From Aalborgiella sp043740415 (GTDB taxonomy: Bacteria; Pseudomonadota; Gammaproteobacteria; Burkholderiales; Burkholderiaceae_C), in assembly GCA_043740415.1 (NCBI GenBank), contig JAYUCJ010000243.1, positions 1-20,077 on the forward strand: 20,077 nt of DNA, read 5' to 3'. The first letter of the stretch is position 1. Every line of letters begins with the position of its first letter. Shown here in pieces: positions 1-5,324 of this stretch. The notes beneath the pieces are model-generated. The model was not told the origin of the DNA. It ran no database searches and saw only the letters and a program-made list of their open reading frames with translations. The translations under genes and the position numbers were made by a program.

Positions 1-1
1 A

Positions 2-89
2 GGAGAAGTGGCAGAGTGGCCGAATGTACCTGACTCGAAATCAGGCGTACCGCAAGGTACCGTGGGTTCGAATCCCACCTTCTCCTCCA
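2..89 (+). tRNA. tRNA-Ser(CGA), integration target
   Basis: The cloverleaf can be drawn by eye. The acceptor arm GGAGAAG (2-8) pairs with CTTCTCC (79-85). The anticodon stem CCTGA/TCAGG encloses the loop CTCGAAA, giving anticodon CGA at 36-38. A long variable arm (GTACC-GCAA-GGTAC, 47-60) identifies the type II serine class. The T arm is GTGGG-TTCGAAT-CCCAC, and CCA is encoded at 87-89. The discriminator position (86) reads T, whereas the usual serine discriminator is G. The other two copies of the tRNA end in the window also carry T, so it is not a local error. The 3' portion from base 32 onward is repeated at 2731-2788, so the functional 3' half may have been supplied by the integrated element. 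Confidence 0.97.
32..89 (+). repeat. att repeat, left copy (within tRNA-Ser)
   Basis: This is the left copy of a 58-bp perfect direct repeat running from the anticodon arm to CCA. The matching copy is at 2731-2788, and identity stops abruptly on both sides (base 31 T versus 2730 G; base 90 T versus 2789 A). The arrangement is typical of tyrosine-integrase elements that use tRNA 3' ends and restore the gene on insertion. Confidence 0.93.
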
Positions 90-104
90 TAAATAAAAGA
101 TAGT

Positions 105-130
105 TTGCTATATAAAATATAGCAATTATT
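105..130 (+). terminator. AT-rich hairpin after tRNA-Ser
   Basis: TTGCTATA (105-112) and TATAGCAA (118-125) form an 8-bp perfect stem with a 5-nt loop, followed by TTATT. It lies between the tRNA 3' end and the convergent integrase gene and could end transcripts from both sides. The stem is AT-rich, so termination strength is doubtful. Confidence 0.4.
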
Positions 131-146
131 TCAAAATTACGCTAAC

Positions 147-166
147 TGTCAACCAAGTGTCAACGC
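147..166 (+). repeat. Candidate integrase arm-site array, element 1 left
   Basis: Two TGTCAAC units begin at 147 and 158, an 11-bp spacing of about one helical turn. The 20-bp block recurs at 2619-2638 with one mismatch and the same orientation, near the opposite end of the element. Paired tandem direct repeats flanking an attachment core are what lambda/P2-type integrases use as arm-type binding sites. The block overlaps the last codons and stop of the integrase gene. Confidence 0.72.
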
Positions 167-1153
167 GCTTAAAGGGTTGTTTGCAATGACCTTGTCTAGA
201 TGGCCTTCTGCTAGGTGTGCGTAGCGCATAGTCATCTTTAGATCAGCGTGACCAAGGATTTTTTGCAAGCTCAAAATATCGTTGGTGGCCATGATGAAAT
301 AGCTGGCGAACGTATGGCGTAAAACATGCGTCATTTGGCCTTGTTCTAGTTTTAAGTCTGTACGCCCCAAGGCTGCTGCAAAAGCTGACCTTGAGCTCGT
401 GAATAGCCTTGCAGCCGTGCCGTGCTGCATGTGATGGTCAGAAAGCAAGCTTTCCAAGTCTTCACTGATAGGCACGTTTCGAACTTTGCCAGATTTGGTT
501 CTTGCAAACTGAATCATTCCTTTGGATATTTGCTGAATGTTCAATTGCTCCGCTTCACCCCATCTTGCACCCGTTGCCAAGCAAACACGGGCAATGATGC
601 CAAGGTGGATATTTTTTGAACCATCTAATTCGGTCAATAGCACTTTGATTTCGTCCTGAGACAAAAAAGACAGTTCACGTTCTTGCAACTTTAAAGGACG
701 CAGCAACTTCAGCGGATTGCCTTTTTTCCATAAACCCATGAGTATCAATTCATTGAAAACCGAGCGCAAATAAGCGTGCTCATGGTTCAGAGTGTTGGTT
801 GACGTGCCTTCTTCCATTCGTTTGGTGCGATAGGTAGTAAACAGATCAACACTGAACCTATCGGCTACAGGGTCGTTAAGAGCCTTACACAGACTTAATA
901 GGCTTCGATGTATTTCAAGGCCTGCACGAAGACCAATACCGTGATTTTTGTACCAAACTTCAATTAACTCCGAAAGTTTGCGTGTGTCTCGTTTCTCGGG
1001 TTGCCATTTTTCATCCTGATTGACTTGGGTTTTTAGCCACGCTTCCCAAGCTAAACCTTCGGCTTTTGTCTTGAATGTTTTGCGGTAACGCTTGCCACCT
1101 CTTCCGCCAGGCTGCAAGTCAACAAGCCATCCGCCATCACTTTTTTGTATCAC
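149..1153 (-). CDS. int: P2/186-like tyrosine-family integrase (element 1)
   Basis: This 334-aa protein would catalyse insertion and excision of element 1 at tRNA-Ser. The N-terminal half (GGWLVDLQPGGRGGKR and on, about 5-60) resembles the arm-binding and core-binding regions of P2-like integrases. The C-terminal half holds the complete catalytic set: R197 in ATGARWGE, K220 in RTKSGK, H276 and R279 in THVLRH, H302 in LGH, and the nucleophile Y311 in MRYAH. The length matches the P2 family. The start is GTG at 1153, because the conserved N-terminus begins there; no stronger upstream start was found. The gene points toward the tRNA, and its 3' end overlaps a candidate arm site. Its upstream region holds a 13-bp inverted repeat that could bind a regulator. 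No frameshift or lost active-site residue is visible, so the enzyme should be active. Confidence 0.95.
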   Translation of the reverse strand: MIQKSDGGWLVDLQPGGRGGKRYRKTFKTKAEGLAWEAWLKTQVNQDEKWQPEKRDTRKLSELIEVWYKNHGIGLRAGLEIHRSLLSLCKALNDPVADRFSVDLFTTYRTKRMEEGTSTNTLNHEHAYLRSVFNELILMGLWKKGNPLKLLRPLKLQERELSFLSQDEIKVLLTELDGSKNIHLGIIARVCLATGARWGEAEQLNIQQISKGMIQFARTKSGKVRNVPISEDLESLLSDHHMQHGTAARLFTSSRSAFAAALGRTDLKLEQGQMTHVLRHTFASYFIMATNDILSLQKILGHADLKMTMRYAHLAEGHLDKVIANNPLSALTLG

Positions 1154-1181
1154 GGTATGTACGCAATGCAGATATTGAATC

Positions 1182-1304
1182 TAGTGTCATTTTTAAACTG
1201 GTCAAAGTTTCATCACTATCTGGGTCTGGTCACTAAAACCAAAGAAAATGGTAATAAAGTCATGGAGCTAATCGGGCACGTTATGCGTGTCAAAAATGAC
1301 ACTA
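1182..1304. promoter_or_regulatory. 13-bp inverted repeat upstream of integrase 1
   Basis: TAGTGTCATTTTT (1182-1194) and AAAAATGACACTA (1292-1304) are perfect inverted copies 97 bp apart. The left copy lies just upstream of the integrase start; the right copy lies in the early codons of the neighbouring divergent ORF. The AGTGTCA core is also found in the arm arrays (156-162, 2617-2623, 2628-2634). The same protein might therefore bind all of them and repress integrase transcription, possibly by looping. Confidence 0.5.
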
Positions 1305-1564
1305 ACAGTTGTCTGCGTGATGATTTATACAAAGCCACTATCGTTGATCCTAAAACAAAAATTGCGACAGTAACCTACGCAATTATGTCCAACATTGTTT
1401 TTCACTTCACAACGGGCGAGACGATTGGCGAAGTTCTTGCTGATTTCTTGTGGCAATGCGAGGATTTAGGTTGTCAACCGTTCATCGAACCCAAAATTTT
1501 CAATGCACATCTTGCTGAAATGCACGAACAAGAAATTTATAAGCAAAATACGCAAAAACACTAA
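1262..1564 (+). CDS. Hypothetical protein of element 1 (100 aa)
   Basis: I do not recognise this protein. It lies divergent to the integrase. The frame stays open from 1145, but starting there would place the N-terminus over the integrase start and its likely promoter, so ATG 1262 (MELIGHV) is preferred. No strong ribosome binding site helps; ATG 1283 is another candidate. The product is soluble-looking with mixed charge, no membrane segment and no signal peptide. A conserved-looking core (ATVTYAIMSNIVFHFTTG, then GEVLADFLWQCEDLG) is followed by a helical, charged C-terminus. The position next to an integrase suggests a regulator or directionality factor, but that is inference from position only. 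It could also be a non-coding frame. Confidence 0.5.
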   Translation: MELIGHVMRVKNDTNSCLRDDLYKATIVDPKTKIATVTYAIMSNIVFHFTTGETIGEVLADFLWQCEDLGCQPFIEPKIFNAHLAEMHEQEIYKQNTQKH

Positions 1565-1578
1565 ATCTAAGTATCTCT

Positions 1579-1823
1579 GGAGCTCTAAAAACATAAACTA
1601 ATAGATAGACCCGTTATGTAGGCCGAAGGCCGCGACTGAGCCCGAATCCATGATGTAAGCCAGTGAAACCGATCCTGAAAGGTCGGTCATCCTCGCGGGT
1701 ACTACGTATCAAACACAAAGACCTTGGCAGCGCCGCCCTGAAAAACCTGAGTTTACGCGCACTCACGATCTACCAGAGCTCATGTAGCGGTAGCGTGAAG
1801 AAAACCGCCTCAAAGCGGTTTTT
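1579..1823 (+). ncRNA. Candidate structured RNA with terminator
   Basis: The 441-bp gap between the small ORF and the antitoxin holds many + strand hairpins and ends in an intrinsic terminator. TAG-ACCCG (1606-1613) can pair with CGGGT-A-CTA (1696-1704). That stem would enclose two hairpins: GGCC-GAA-GGCC (1621-1631), and ACCGA-T-CC-TGAAA-GG-TCGGT (1668-1687). An outer pairing GAGCTCT (1580-1586) with AGAGCTC (1775-1781) is possible, as is the alternative CTCTGG/CCAGAG in the same place. The 65-codon frame here runs through the terminator stem and looks non-coding. The family is unknown to me. Satellite-phage antisense RNAs of the C4/CI type are one comparison worth making. Confidence 0.5.
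1801..1823 (+). terminator. Intrinsic terminator
   Basis: AAAACCGC (1801-1808) and GCGGTTTT (1815-1822) form a perfect 8-bp stem with a 6-nt loop and a T run. The A-tract on the 5' side makes it potentially bidirectional. It closes the candidate structured RNA and insulates the toxin-antitoxin promoter downstream. Confidence 0.85.
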
Positions 1824-1893
1824 AGCGTATCCCGACCGAAAGCATGGGCGAATTGCGTAGGTTGCGGCTCAGTGCTGCTTAAATCGCACGGTA

Positions 1894-1921
1894 TTGCCTA
1901 CGAACACTGTTCATGTATAAT
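1894..1921 (+). promoter_or_regulatory. Promoter of the toxin-antitoxin operon
   Basis: TTGCCT (1894-1899) and a consensus TATAAT (1916-1921) are separated by 16 bp, about 85 bp before the antitoxin start. This is one of the best sigma-70-type promoters visible in the window. Confidence 0.7.
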
Positions 1922-1956
1922 TCTTTCGTGCCGCACTAAATTAGTAAAGCACCAAT

Positions 1957-1988
1957 ATACGCGTAGTCCCGGACGCGCCCGGGCGTAT
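1957..1988 (+). promoter_or_regulatory. Leader hairpin before the antitoxin
   Basis: In the 5' leader, ATACG (1957-1961) pairs with CGTAT (1984-1988), and CCCGG (1968-1972) pairs with CCGGG (1979-1983), leaving a one-sided bulge. It ends five bases before the Shine-Dalgarno sequence GAGGT (1993-1997). It could be an operator for the antitoxin or could limit ribosome access; which of these is unknown. Confidence 0.45.
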
Positions 1989-2005
1989 TTATGAGGTAAA
2001 GACCC

Positions 2006-2365
2006 ATGAATGCATTAGCAACAGAAATAAAAACCAGTGTAAAAGTTATTGGCTCTAATGGTCAGATTTCTTTGGGTAAAGATTATGCAGGTCGTCAAGT
2101 TCTTGTGGAGGAACGTGAGCCTGGGGTTTGGTTTGTGCGTACAGCCATCGTTATTCCTGAGAACGAGCGTTGGCTGCATGAACCGCAAGCCGCGTCTTCT
2201 TTGCAAACTGCCCTCGCATGGACAGCGAAGAACAAACCACAAGAAACCAATATTGATACGCTATTTGATGGAATGAATCATGGAACACAATCCACAAAAA
2301 ATGCCACAAAACCAGCGCGTCAAGCTAGACCTAAACAATCCAGAGTTTCAAAAGAACCTGCTTGA
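2006..2365 (+). CDS. AbrB/SpoVT-like antitoxin
   Basis: The 119-aa product has an N-terminal beta-rich module (about 10-55: VKVIGSNGQISLGKDYAGRQ, then a V-x-x-R-x-P-G-V-W segment). This resembles the swapped-hairpin AbrB/SpoVT-type DNA-binding domain of type II antitoxins. It is followed by the linker IPENERWLHEP and a helical toxin-binding stretch (about 62-90). A good GAGGT Shine-Dalgarno lies 8 bp before ATG 2006, below a strong promoter. The product should neutralise the RelE-like protein encoded next and repress the operon. The last 28 or so residues (rich in K, R, S and T) lie in the region shared with the toxin reading frame. The antitoxin proper may have ended near residue 90 and been extended by loss of a stop. 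The pair may stabilise element 1. Confidence 0.75.
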   Translation: MNALATEIKTSVKVIGSNGQISLGKDYAGRQVLVEEREPGVWFVRTAIVIPENERWLHEPQAASSLQTALAWTAKNKPQETNIDTLFDGMNHGTQSTKNATKPARQARPKQSRVSKEPA

Positions 2366-2618
2366 TTTGGATAAAACTGAGCGTAATCGTGTGCTTGATA
2401 CGCTCAAGAAAATACTCAAATTAGACTGGGGTCAGATTTATAGTGACCCCGGTTTGAAGTGGGAGAAAATCACAAGCGTGAAGCCTCCAAAAGGGTTAGA
2501 CGCTATTTATTCGCTTCGGATAACGCAAGCAAGACGCGCCACAGCGGTTCGTGATGGCGGATACATGCGGTTTCAAACCGTGCAACCCGATCACGATGCG
2601 ACATACGGAAAGAAATAG
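2280..2618 (+). CDS. RelE/HigB-like toxin
   Basis: The 112-aa product ends in the features of a RelE-superfamily toxin: GLDAIYSLRITQARRATAVRDGG forms the central strands, and QPDHDATYGKK is the conserved C-terminal motif of this subgroup. The N-terminal half (LNNPEFQKNLLDLDKTERNRVLDT) is the helical hairpin typical of the fold. Toxins of this class usually cleave mRNA; whether this one depends on ribosomes cannot be told. ATG 2280 is preferred because GGA (2270-2272) lies 7 bp upstream; ATG 2301 would lack a ribosome site. The 86-bp overlap with the antitoxin is much longer than usual and implies translational coupling. The stop codon directly abuts the right arm-site array. Confidence 0.72.
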   Translation: MEHNPQKMPQNQRVKLDLNNPEFQKNLLDLDKTERNRVLDTLKKILKLDWGQIYSDPGLKWEKITSVKPPKGLDAIYSLRITQARRATAVRDGGYMRFQTVQPDHDATYGKK

Positions 2619-2638
2619 TGTCAACAAAGTGTCAACGC
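2619..2638 (+). repeat. Candidate integrase arm-site array, element 1 right
   Basis: Two TGTCAAC units at 2619 and 2630 match the array at 147-166 in 19 of 20 bases, in spacing (11 bp) and in orientation. The array lies 92 bp inside the right att copy. In the circular form the two arrays would flank the tRNA-derived core, as integrase arm sites do. Confidence 0.72.
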
Positions 2639-2730
2639 CATAGCTGGATAACGAGGATATAAAGCGGTGCAAAATCTCATAACTCATTGATTTAATGGAT
2701 AATGCAGGTGCAAAGCGGGAGTAATGAACG

Positions 2731-2788
2731 GACTCGAAATCAGGCGTACCGCAAGGTACCGTGGGTTCGAATCCCACCTTCTCCTCCA
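2731..2788 (+). repeat. att copy shared by elements 1 and 2 (tRNA-Ser 3' remnant)
   Basis: This 58-bp perfect copy of tRNA-Ser bases 32-89 lacks the 5' half of the tRNA. It is the right end of element 1 and at the same time the left end of element 2. The 324-bp gene-free stretch from 2619 to 2942 holds this copy, the element 1 right arm array, the element 2 left arm array and a small inverted repeat, TAGCAT-GGTTT-ATGCTA (2813-2829). Confidence 0.93.
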
Positions 2789-2831
2789 AAATTTGAACTT
2801 CTACATGGGGTTTAGCATGGTTTATGCTATC

Positions 2832-2851
2832 TACCCATCACATTACCCATC
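2832..2851 (+). repeat. Candidate integrase arm-site array, element 2 left
   Basis: On the - strand this reads GATGGGTA-ATGT-GATGGGTA, two 8-bp units at 12-bp spacing. A perfect 20-bp copy in the same orientation is at 8381-8400 near the other end. It lies 43 bp inside the left core. Confidence 0.7.
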
Positions 2852-2942
2852 GTTGAGTGGTGCGACGTACTGGTACAAACTCAGACGTGAGTTTTGCCGT
2901 ACTCATTCCCTGCCAGTTATTTCACCCCATCGTGTTCGAGCC

Positions 2943-3173
2943 TTAAGTCAGCTCTGTGCTTTCAAAGAGCACGCCAACTTCAACCTGCAAAGCTGTCGCA
3001 AAAACTTCTATCGCATCTAAGGATGGATTTCCTTGTCCACGTTCTACCCTGCTCATGTAGGAACGAGCGTAGCCGCAAACATCGGCAAAGGCTTCTTGCG
3101 AGTAGCCTGCAGCCTCACGCAATTGTCTGACGCGAGTGCCAAATTTCTGTCTTAAGTTGGTAAGTTTTTTCAC
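2943..3173 (-). CDS. XRE-family transcriptional regulator
   Basis: The 76-aa product is a single Cro/C1-type helix-turn-helix domain (about 10-66). VRQLREAAGYSQEAFAD forms the first helices, ARSYMSRVERGQGNPSLDAI the recognition helix and loop, and LQVEVGVLFE the closing helix. The length fits stand-alone XRE regulators such as restriction-modification C proteins. The start is GTG 3173; no good Shine-Dalgarno precedes it, so the transcript may be leaderless or weakly translated. It is divergent from the DUF1643 gene across 96 bp that hold three 15-bp-spaced repeats and a GTCAC-N7-GTGAC palindrome. It probably controls itself and the cargo operon, as inferred from position. Confidence 0.88.
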   Translation of the reverse strand: MKKLTNLRQKFGTRVRQLREAAGYSQEAFADVCGYARSYMSRVERGQGNPSLDAIEVFATALQVEVGVLFESTELT

Positions 3174-3193
3174 ATAGCGAATTTGCCGCTTCT

Positions 3194-3245
3194 GTCACTA
3201 ATAGGCCACGCACTAATAAAGGTCACACTAATCGTGACATATAAT
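3194..3245 (+). promoter_or_regulatory. Iterated operator and -10 of the cargo operon
   Basis: CACTAAT occurs three times at exact 15-bp intervals (3196, 3211, 3226). The last copy lies inside the palindrome GTCAC-N7-GTGAC (3222-3238), which abuts a consensus TATAAT (3240-3245). No good -35 lies at the right distance, so the promoter may need an activator or be weak. It is the likely binding region of the divergent XRE regulator. Confidence 0.62.
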
Positions 3246-3269
3246 TTTTCCCAGATCGGAGAAAAATCT

Positions 3270-3773
3270 ATGTTCAACAACAGCCTTTATTCAAGCAACA
3301 AAGATGACACTTGGCGGTACACCCTTGGTAAGCCCGGAAAGTCGCTTCTGATGACGATTGGGTTGAATCCAAGCTATGCGGCAAGAGAAAAGTCGGATAA
3401 CACCGTTACCAAAGTTGAAGAAGCTGCCAAACAGAACGGATTTGACGGGTTTGTGATGTTAAATTTGTACCCAGTTCGTGCAACTGACTACCGTTCTTTG
3501 CCCTCCAAGGCCGATCAGGAGGCTTTTAATCGGAACCTAGAAAAGATTGAAGAACTCGTTGCATCACAACCCAAACCGGTTATTTGGGCGGCATGGGGCG
3601 ATAGTATTAAGCATCACCCGTATTTCGTAGAGGCTAGAGACGAGTTATTTACGCGTCTTGCTAAGTATGGTGTCAAGTGGGTGAGGTTTGGAGAGCTTAC
3701 CGCTAAAGGTCATCCCCGGCATCCATCACGCTTGCAATACGCTTGGAAGTTTGCGCCCTACGAAGTTAAATAG
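3270..3773 (+). CDS. DUF1643 family protein
   Basis: The 167-aa product matches the DUF1643 pattern: a YTLGKPGKSLLMTIGLNPS opening (about 18-37), a DN(T)VTKVE segment, VMLNLYPVRATD in the middle, IWAAWGDS, and a C-terminal GELTAKGHPRHPSRL. The family is widespread in prophages, islands and defence-rich regions; its biochemical function is not established to my knowledge. ATG 3270 is chosen because GGAG lies 8 bp upstream, while the frame upstream runs through the operator. It is the first gene of a three-gene unit (42 bp before the FtsZ-like gene), so it may act with that system or simply be co-carried cargo. Confidence 0.85.
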   Translation: MFNNSLYSSNKDDTWRYTLGKPGKSLLMTIGLNPSYAAREKSDNTVTKVEEAAKQNGFDGFVMLNLYPVRATDYRSLPSKADQEAFNRNLEKIEELVASQPKPVIWAAWGDSIKHHPYFVEARDELFTRLAKYGVKWVRFGELTAKGHPRHPSRLQYAWKFAPYEVK

Positions 3774-3815
3774 CTGCAAAACTCTGCATAACTCAAGACC
3801 AACTGGAGCGCTACC

Positions 3816-4505
3816 ATGAACCGTCGTTACTTTCTCGATGCACTTGCCGCACTGGGCGCTTTTACTGCTTTACCTGCCTTGGCTGGCTTGGATGACAAGG
3901 TCTTTGCTGCAGGTGCGCCGTTACGTATAGGTGTTGTTGCCGTTGGTGGGGCAGGGAGCAATATTGTGTCCAATCTGCGTGACCAACTTCCCCAAACGAC
4001 ACAAACCATTGCGATTAACACTGATGCAACTTCATTGCCAGACACGCTTGCTGATGTGAAAGTCTTGGTTGAGGGTGGTCCTCAAGCTAGCCCTGATGCT
4101 GCCAGAGCACAAGCCTTGGGTCACGAAGCTGCGATTGCACAGGCTTTGAGTCCGTTTGAACTGGTGTTTATCGTGGCTGGCATGGGCGGTTCTGCTGGAA
4201 CAGGGATAGCGCCTCTGGTAGCCGAGGTCGCAAAACGTACCGCAACGCTCACAGTGGGTGTTGCCGTTACCCCGTTTTCGTTTGAGGGTGACAAGCGAAA
4301 CTCTGTTGCGCAACAAGGCGTTGCTGACTTAAGGGGCAAGGTTGATGCCTTCTTTGAAATCAGCAATGAACGATTGACGCAATCATCCGGTGAAAGTGTG
4401 CCGTTTGCTACTTTGCTGCGTCAGGCCGATCCCGCCTTTATGAAGGTGTACACCTCAACGGTTGAAGCTTTAATTTTCTCAAGTTCCATCACTAAGTTAG
4501 CTTGA
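3816..4505 (+). CDS. FtsZ-like GTPase-domain protein with Tat-type leader
   Basis: The 229-aa product begins with a twin-arginine-like leader (NRRYFLDAL, hydrophobic core 9-23, possible cleavage after ALA at 21-23). The rest aligns with the FtsZ GTPase domain. VAVGGAGSN (41-49) is the first nucleotide loop, TIAINTDATSL (64-74) the next strand-loop, AGMGGSAGTG (121-130) the tubulin signature with S-A in place of the usual G-T, TPFSFEGDKR (152-161) follows, and NERL (184-187) replaces NDRL. It ends about where FtsZ would reach its T7 loop, so the NxDFAD catalytic loop and whole C-terminal domain are missing. It may bind GTP but is unlikely to polymerise and hydrolyse like FtsZ. A good GGAG precedes ATG 3816. 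A Proteobacteria-restricted FtsZ-like family has been described by comparative genomics; membership is possible. Role unknown. Confidence 0.85.
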   Translation: MNRRYFLDALAALGAFTALPALAGLDDKVFAAGAPLRIGVVAVGGAGSNIVSNLRDQLPQTTQTIAINTDATSLPDTLADVKVLVEGGPQASPDAARAQALGHEAAIAQALSPFELVFIVAGMGGSAGTGIAPLVAEVAKRTATLTVGVAVTPFSFEGDKRNSVAQQGVADLRGKVDAFFEISNERLTQSSGESVPFATLLRQADPAFMKVYTSTVEALIFSSSITKLA

Positions 4506-4517
4506 CCAACAACACCT

Positions 4518-5324
4518 ATGAACATCATTAAAACCCTCATCTACGCAACCACAGCCATCTTTTTGCTGGCCGGATGCAGTACCAAACCACCGGGTTGCAG
4601 CGATGAGAAAACAACTGCCTTAGTGGCAAGTATCTTTATAGATGAGTTGGCTGCTGGCATCAGAGAAACATCTGAAAAACTGAGCCTAATAACCAGCGCC
4701 AGCGTATCGAAGGTGCGCACAGTAGACGCTGACGGGAAATCTAATGTCGTTCAGTGTGAGGGAAGTCTTGACTTACTGCTGCCTGCAAGTGCTGTCTACG
4801 TGCTGGATGATACAACCCTTACTCAATCATTCAAGCAGCGCTTTAATCTGAAGTTGGTCGAGGGTGGTAGAGCAGTAGTCTCAACAGCTGTCCAGTACAC
4901 ATCACGCATGACGGATGATAAAAAGGATCATCTTGTTGGGTTAGGTGGCTATGAAAATTTGGTTGCCTCGTTTGTGCAGCTAAATTCATTCAAACCGTTT
5001 AGACCTGTAAGTCCAAAACCTAAAGTCGATAACGCCAGCAAGCAGAAGACTGAATCGAAAACCGTAACTGGGGCTACCGTGTTGGGGCTGGAGTGCGGTG
5101 ATTTGTGTCACCTAAGCTATAAAGACGAAACTGGGAAGATGGCATCAGCGCTTTGCGGTGACGACAAACTTTGCCCGAAGTGGGTGGATGACCCACAAGC
5201 TTTCAAGAAGGTCATAGGTAGTATGGCAACACTTACGATTGGGAAAGAGTTCATCCCTGACGCAAACGCCATGGTTGATAGCATTTCTGCGATTACGATT
5301 ACCAGAGCTGCCAATTCCCAGTAA
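4518..5324 (+). CDS. Two-domain lipoprotein of the FtsZ-like operon
   Basis: The 268-aa product has a type II signal peptide with lipobox LAGC (C20) followed by Ser, which favours the outer membrane. An N-terminal domain (about 27-150; opening GCSDEKTTALVASIF, Cys27 and Cys80) resembles a domain found in many proteobacterial lipoproteins. A K/S/T-rich linker (165-184) leads to a second domain (185-265) with GLECGDLCHL, SALCGDDKLCPKW and four cysteines (193, 197, 213, 219). The six Cys beyond the lipobox suggest disulphides in the periplasm. It lies 12 bp after the FtsZ-like gene without a clear Shine-Dalgarno, so translation is probably coupled. Both products carry export leaders, so they may meet in the envelope. 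No enzyme activity can be assigned. Confidence 0.78.
   Translation: MNIIKTLIYATTAIFLLAGCSTKPPGCSDEKTTALVASIFIDELAAGIRETSEKLSLITSASVSKVRTVDADGKSNVVQCEGSLDLLLPASAVYVLDDTTLTQSFKQRFNLKLVEGGRAVVSTAVQYTSRMTDDKKDHLVGLGGYENLVASFVQLNSFKPFRPVSPKPKVDNASKQKTESKTVTGATVLGLECGDLCHLSYKDETGKMASALCGDDKLCPKWVDDPQAFKKVIGSMATLTIGKEFIPDANAMVDSISAITITRAANSQ

Larger units (their letters stand above)
32..2788. mobile_element. Integrative element 1 in tRNA-Ser (about 2.7 kb)
   Basis: The element is bounded by a 58-bp perfect direct repeat of the tRNA-Ser 3' portion (32-89 and 2731-2788). Just inside one end is a P2-like integrase gene, and both ends carry the same 20-bp tandem array (147-166 and 2619-2638). The content is the integrase, a 100-aa unknown ORF, a hairpin-rich non-coding stretch and a toxin-antitoxin pair. 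No replication, excisionase-like or structural genes are visible. It is therefore either a minimal integrative unit dependent on another element, or a remnant kept by its toxin-antitoxin pair. The left repeat completes the tRNA. The right copy lacks the tRNA 5' half and cannot be a functional tRNA. Confidence 0.88.

Noticed and set aside
1663..1860. 65-codon open frame on the + strand
   Set aside because: It runs through the terminator stem at 1801-1823 and a series of hairpins, has no ribosome site and its product has no recognisable composition; treated as non-coding.
2731..2788. Second tRNA-Ser gene
   Set aside because: Only the 3' portion is present; there is no acceptor 5' strand or D arm, so it is an attachment-site remnant.
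2724..3020. 98-codon open frame starting in the tRNA remnant
   Set aside because: It reads through the att copy and arm sites and overlaps the well-supported XRE gene on the other strand.
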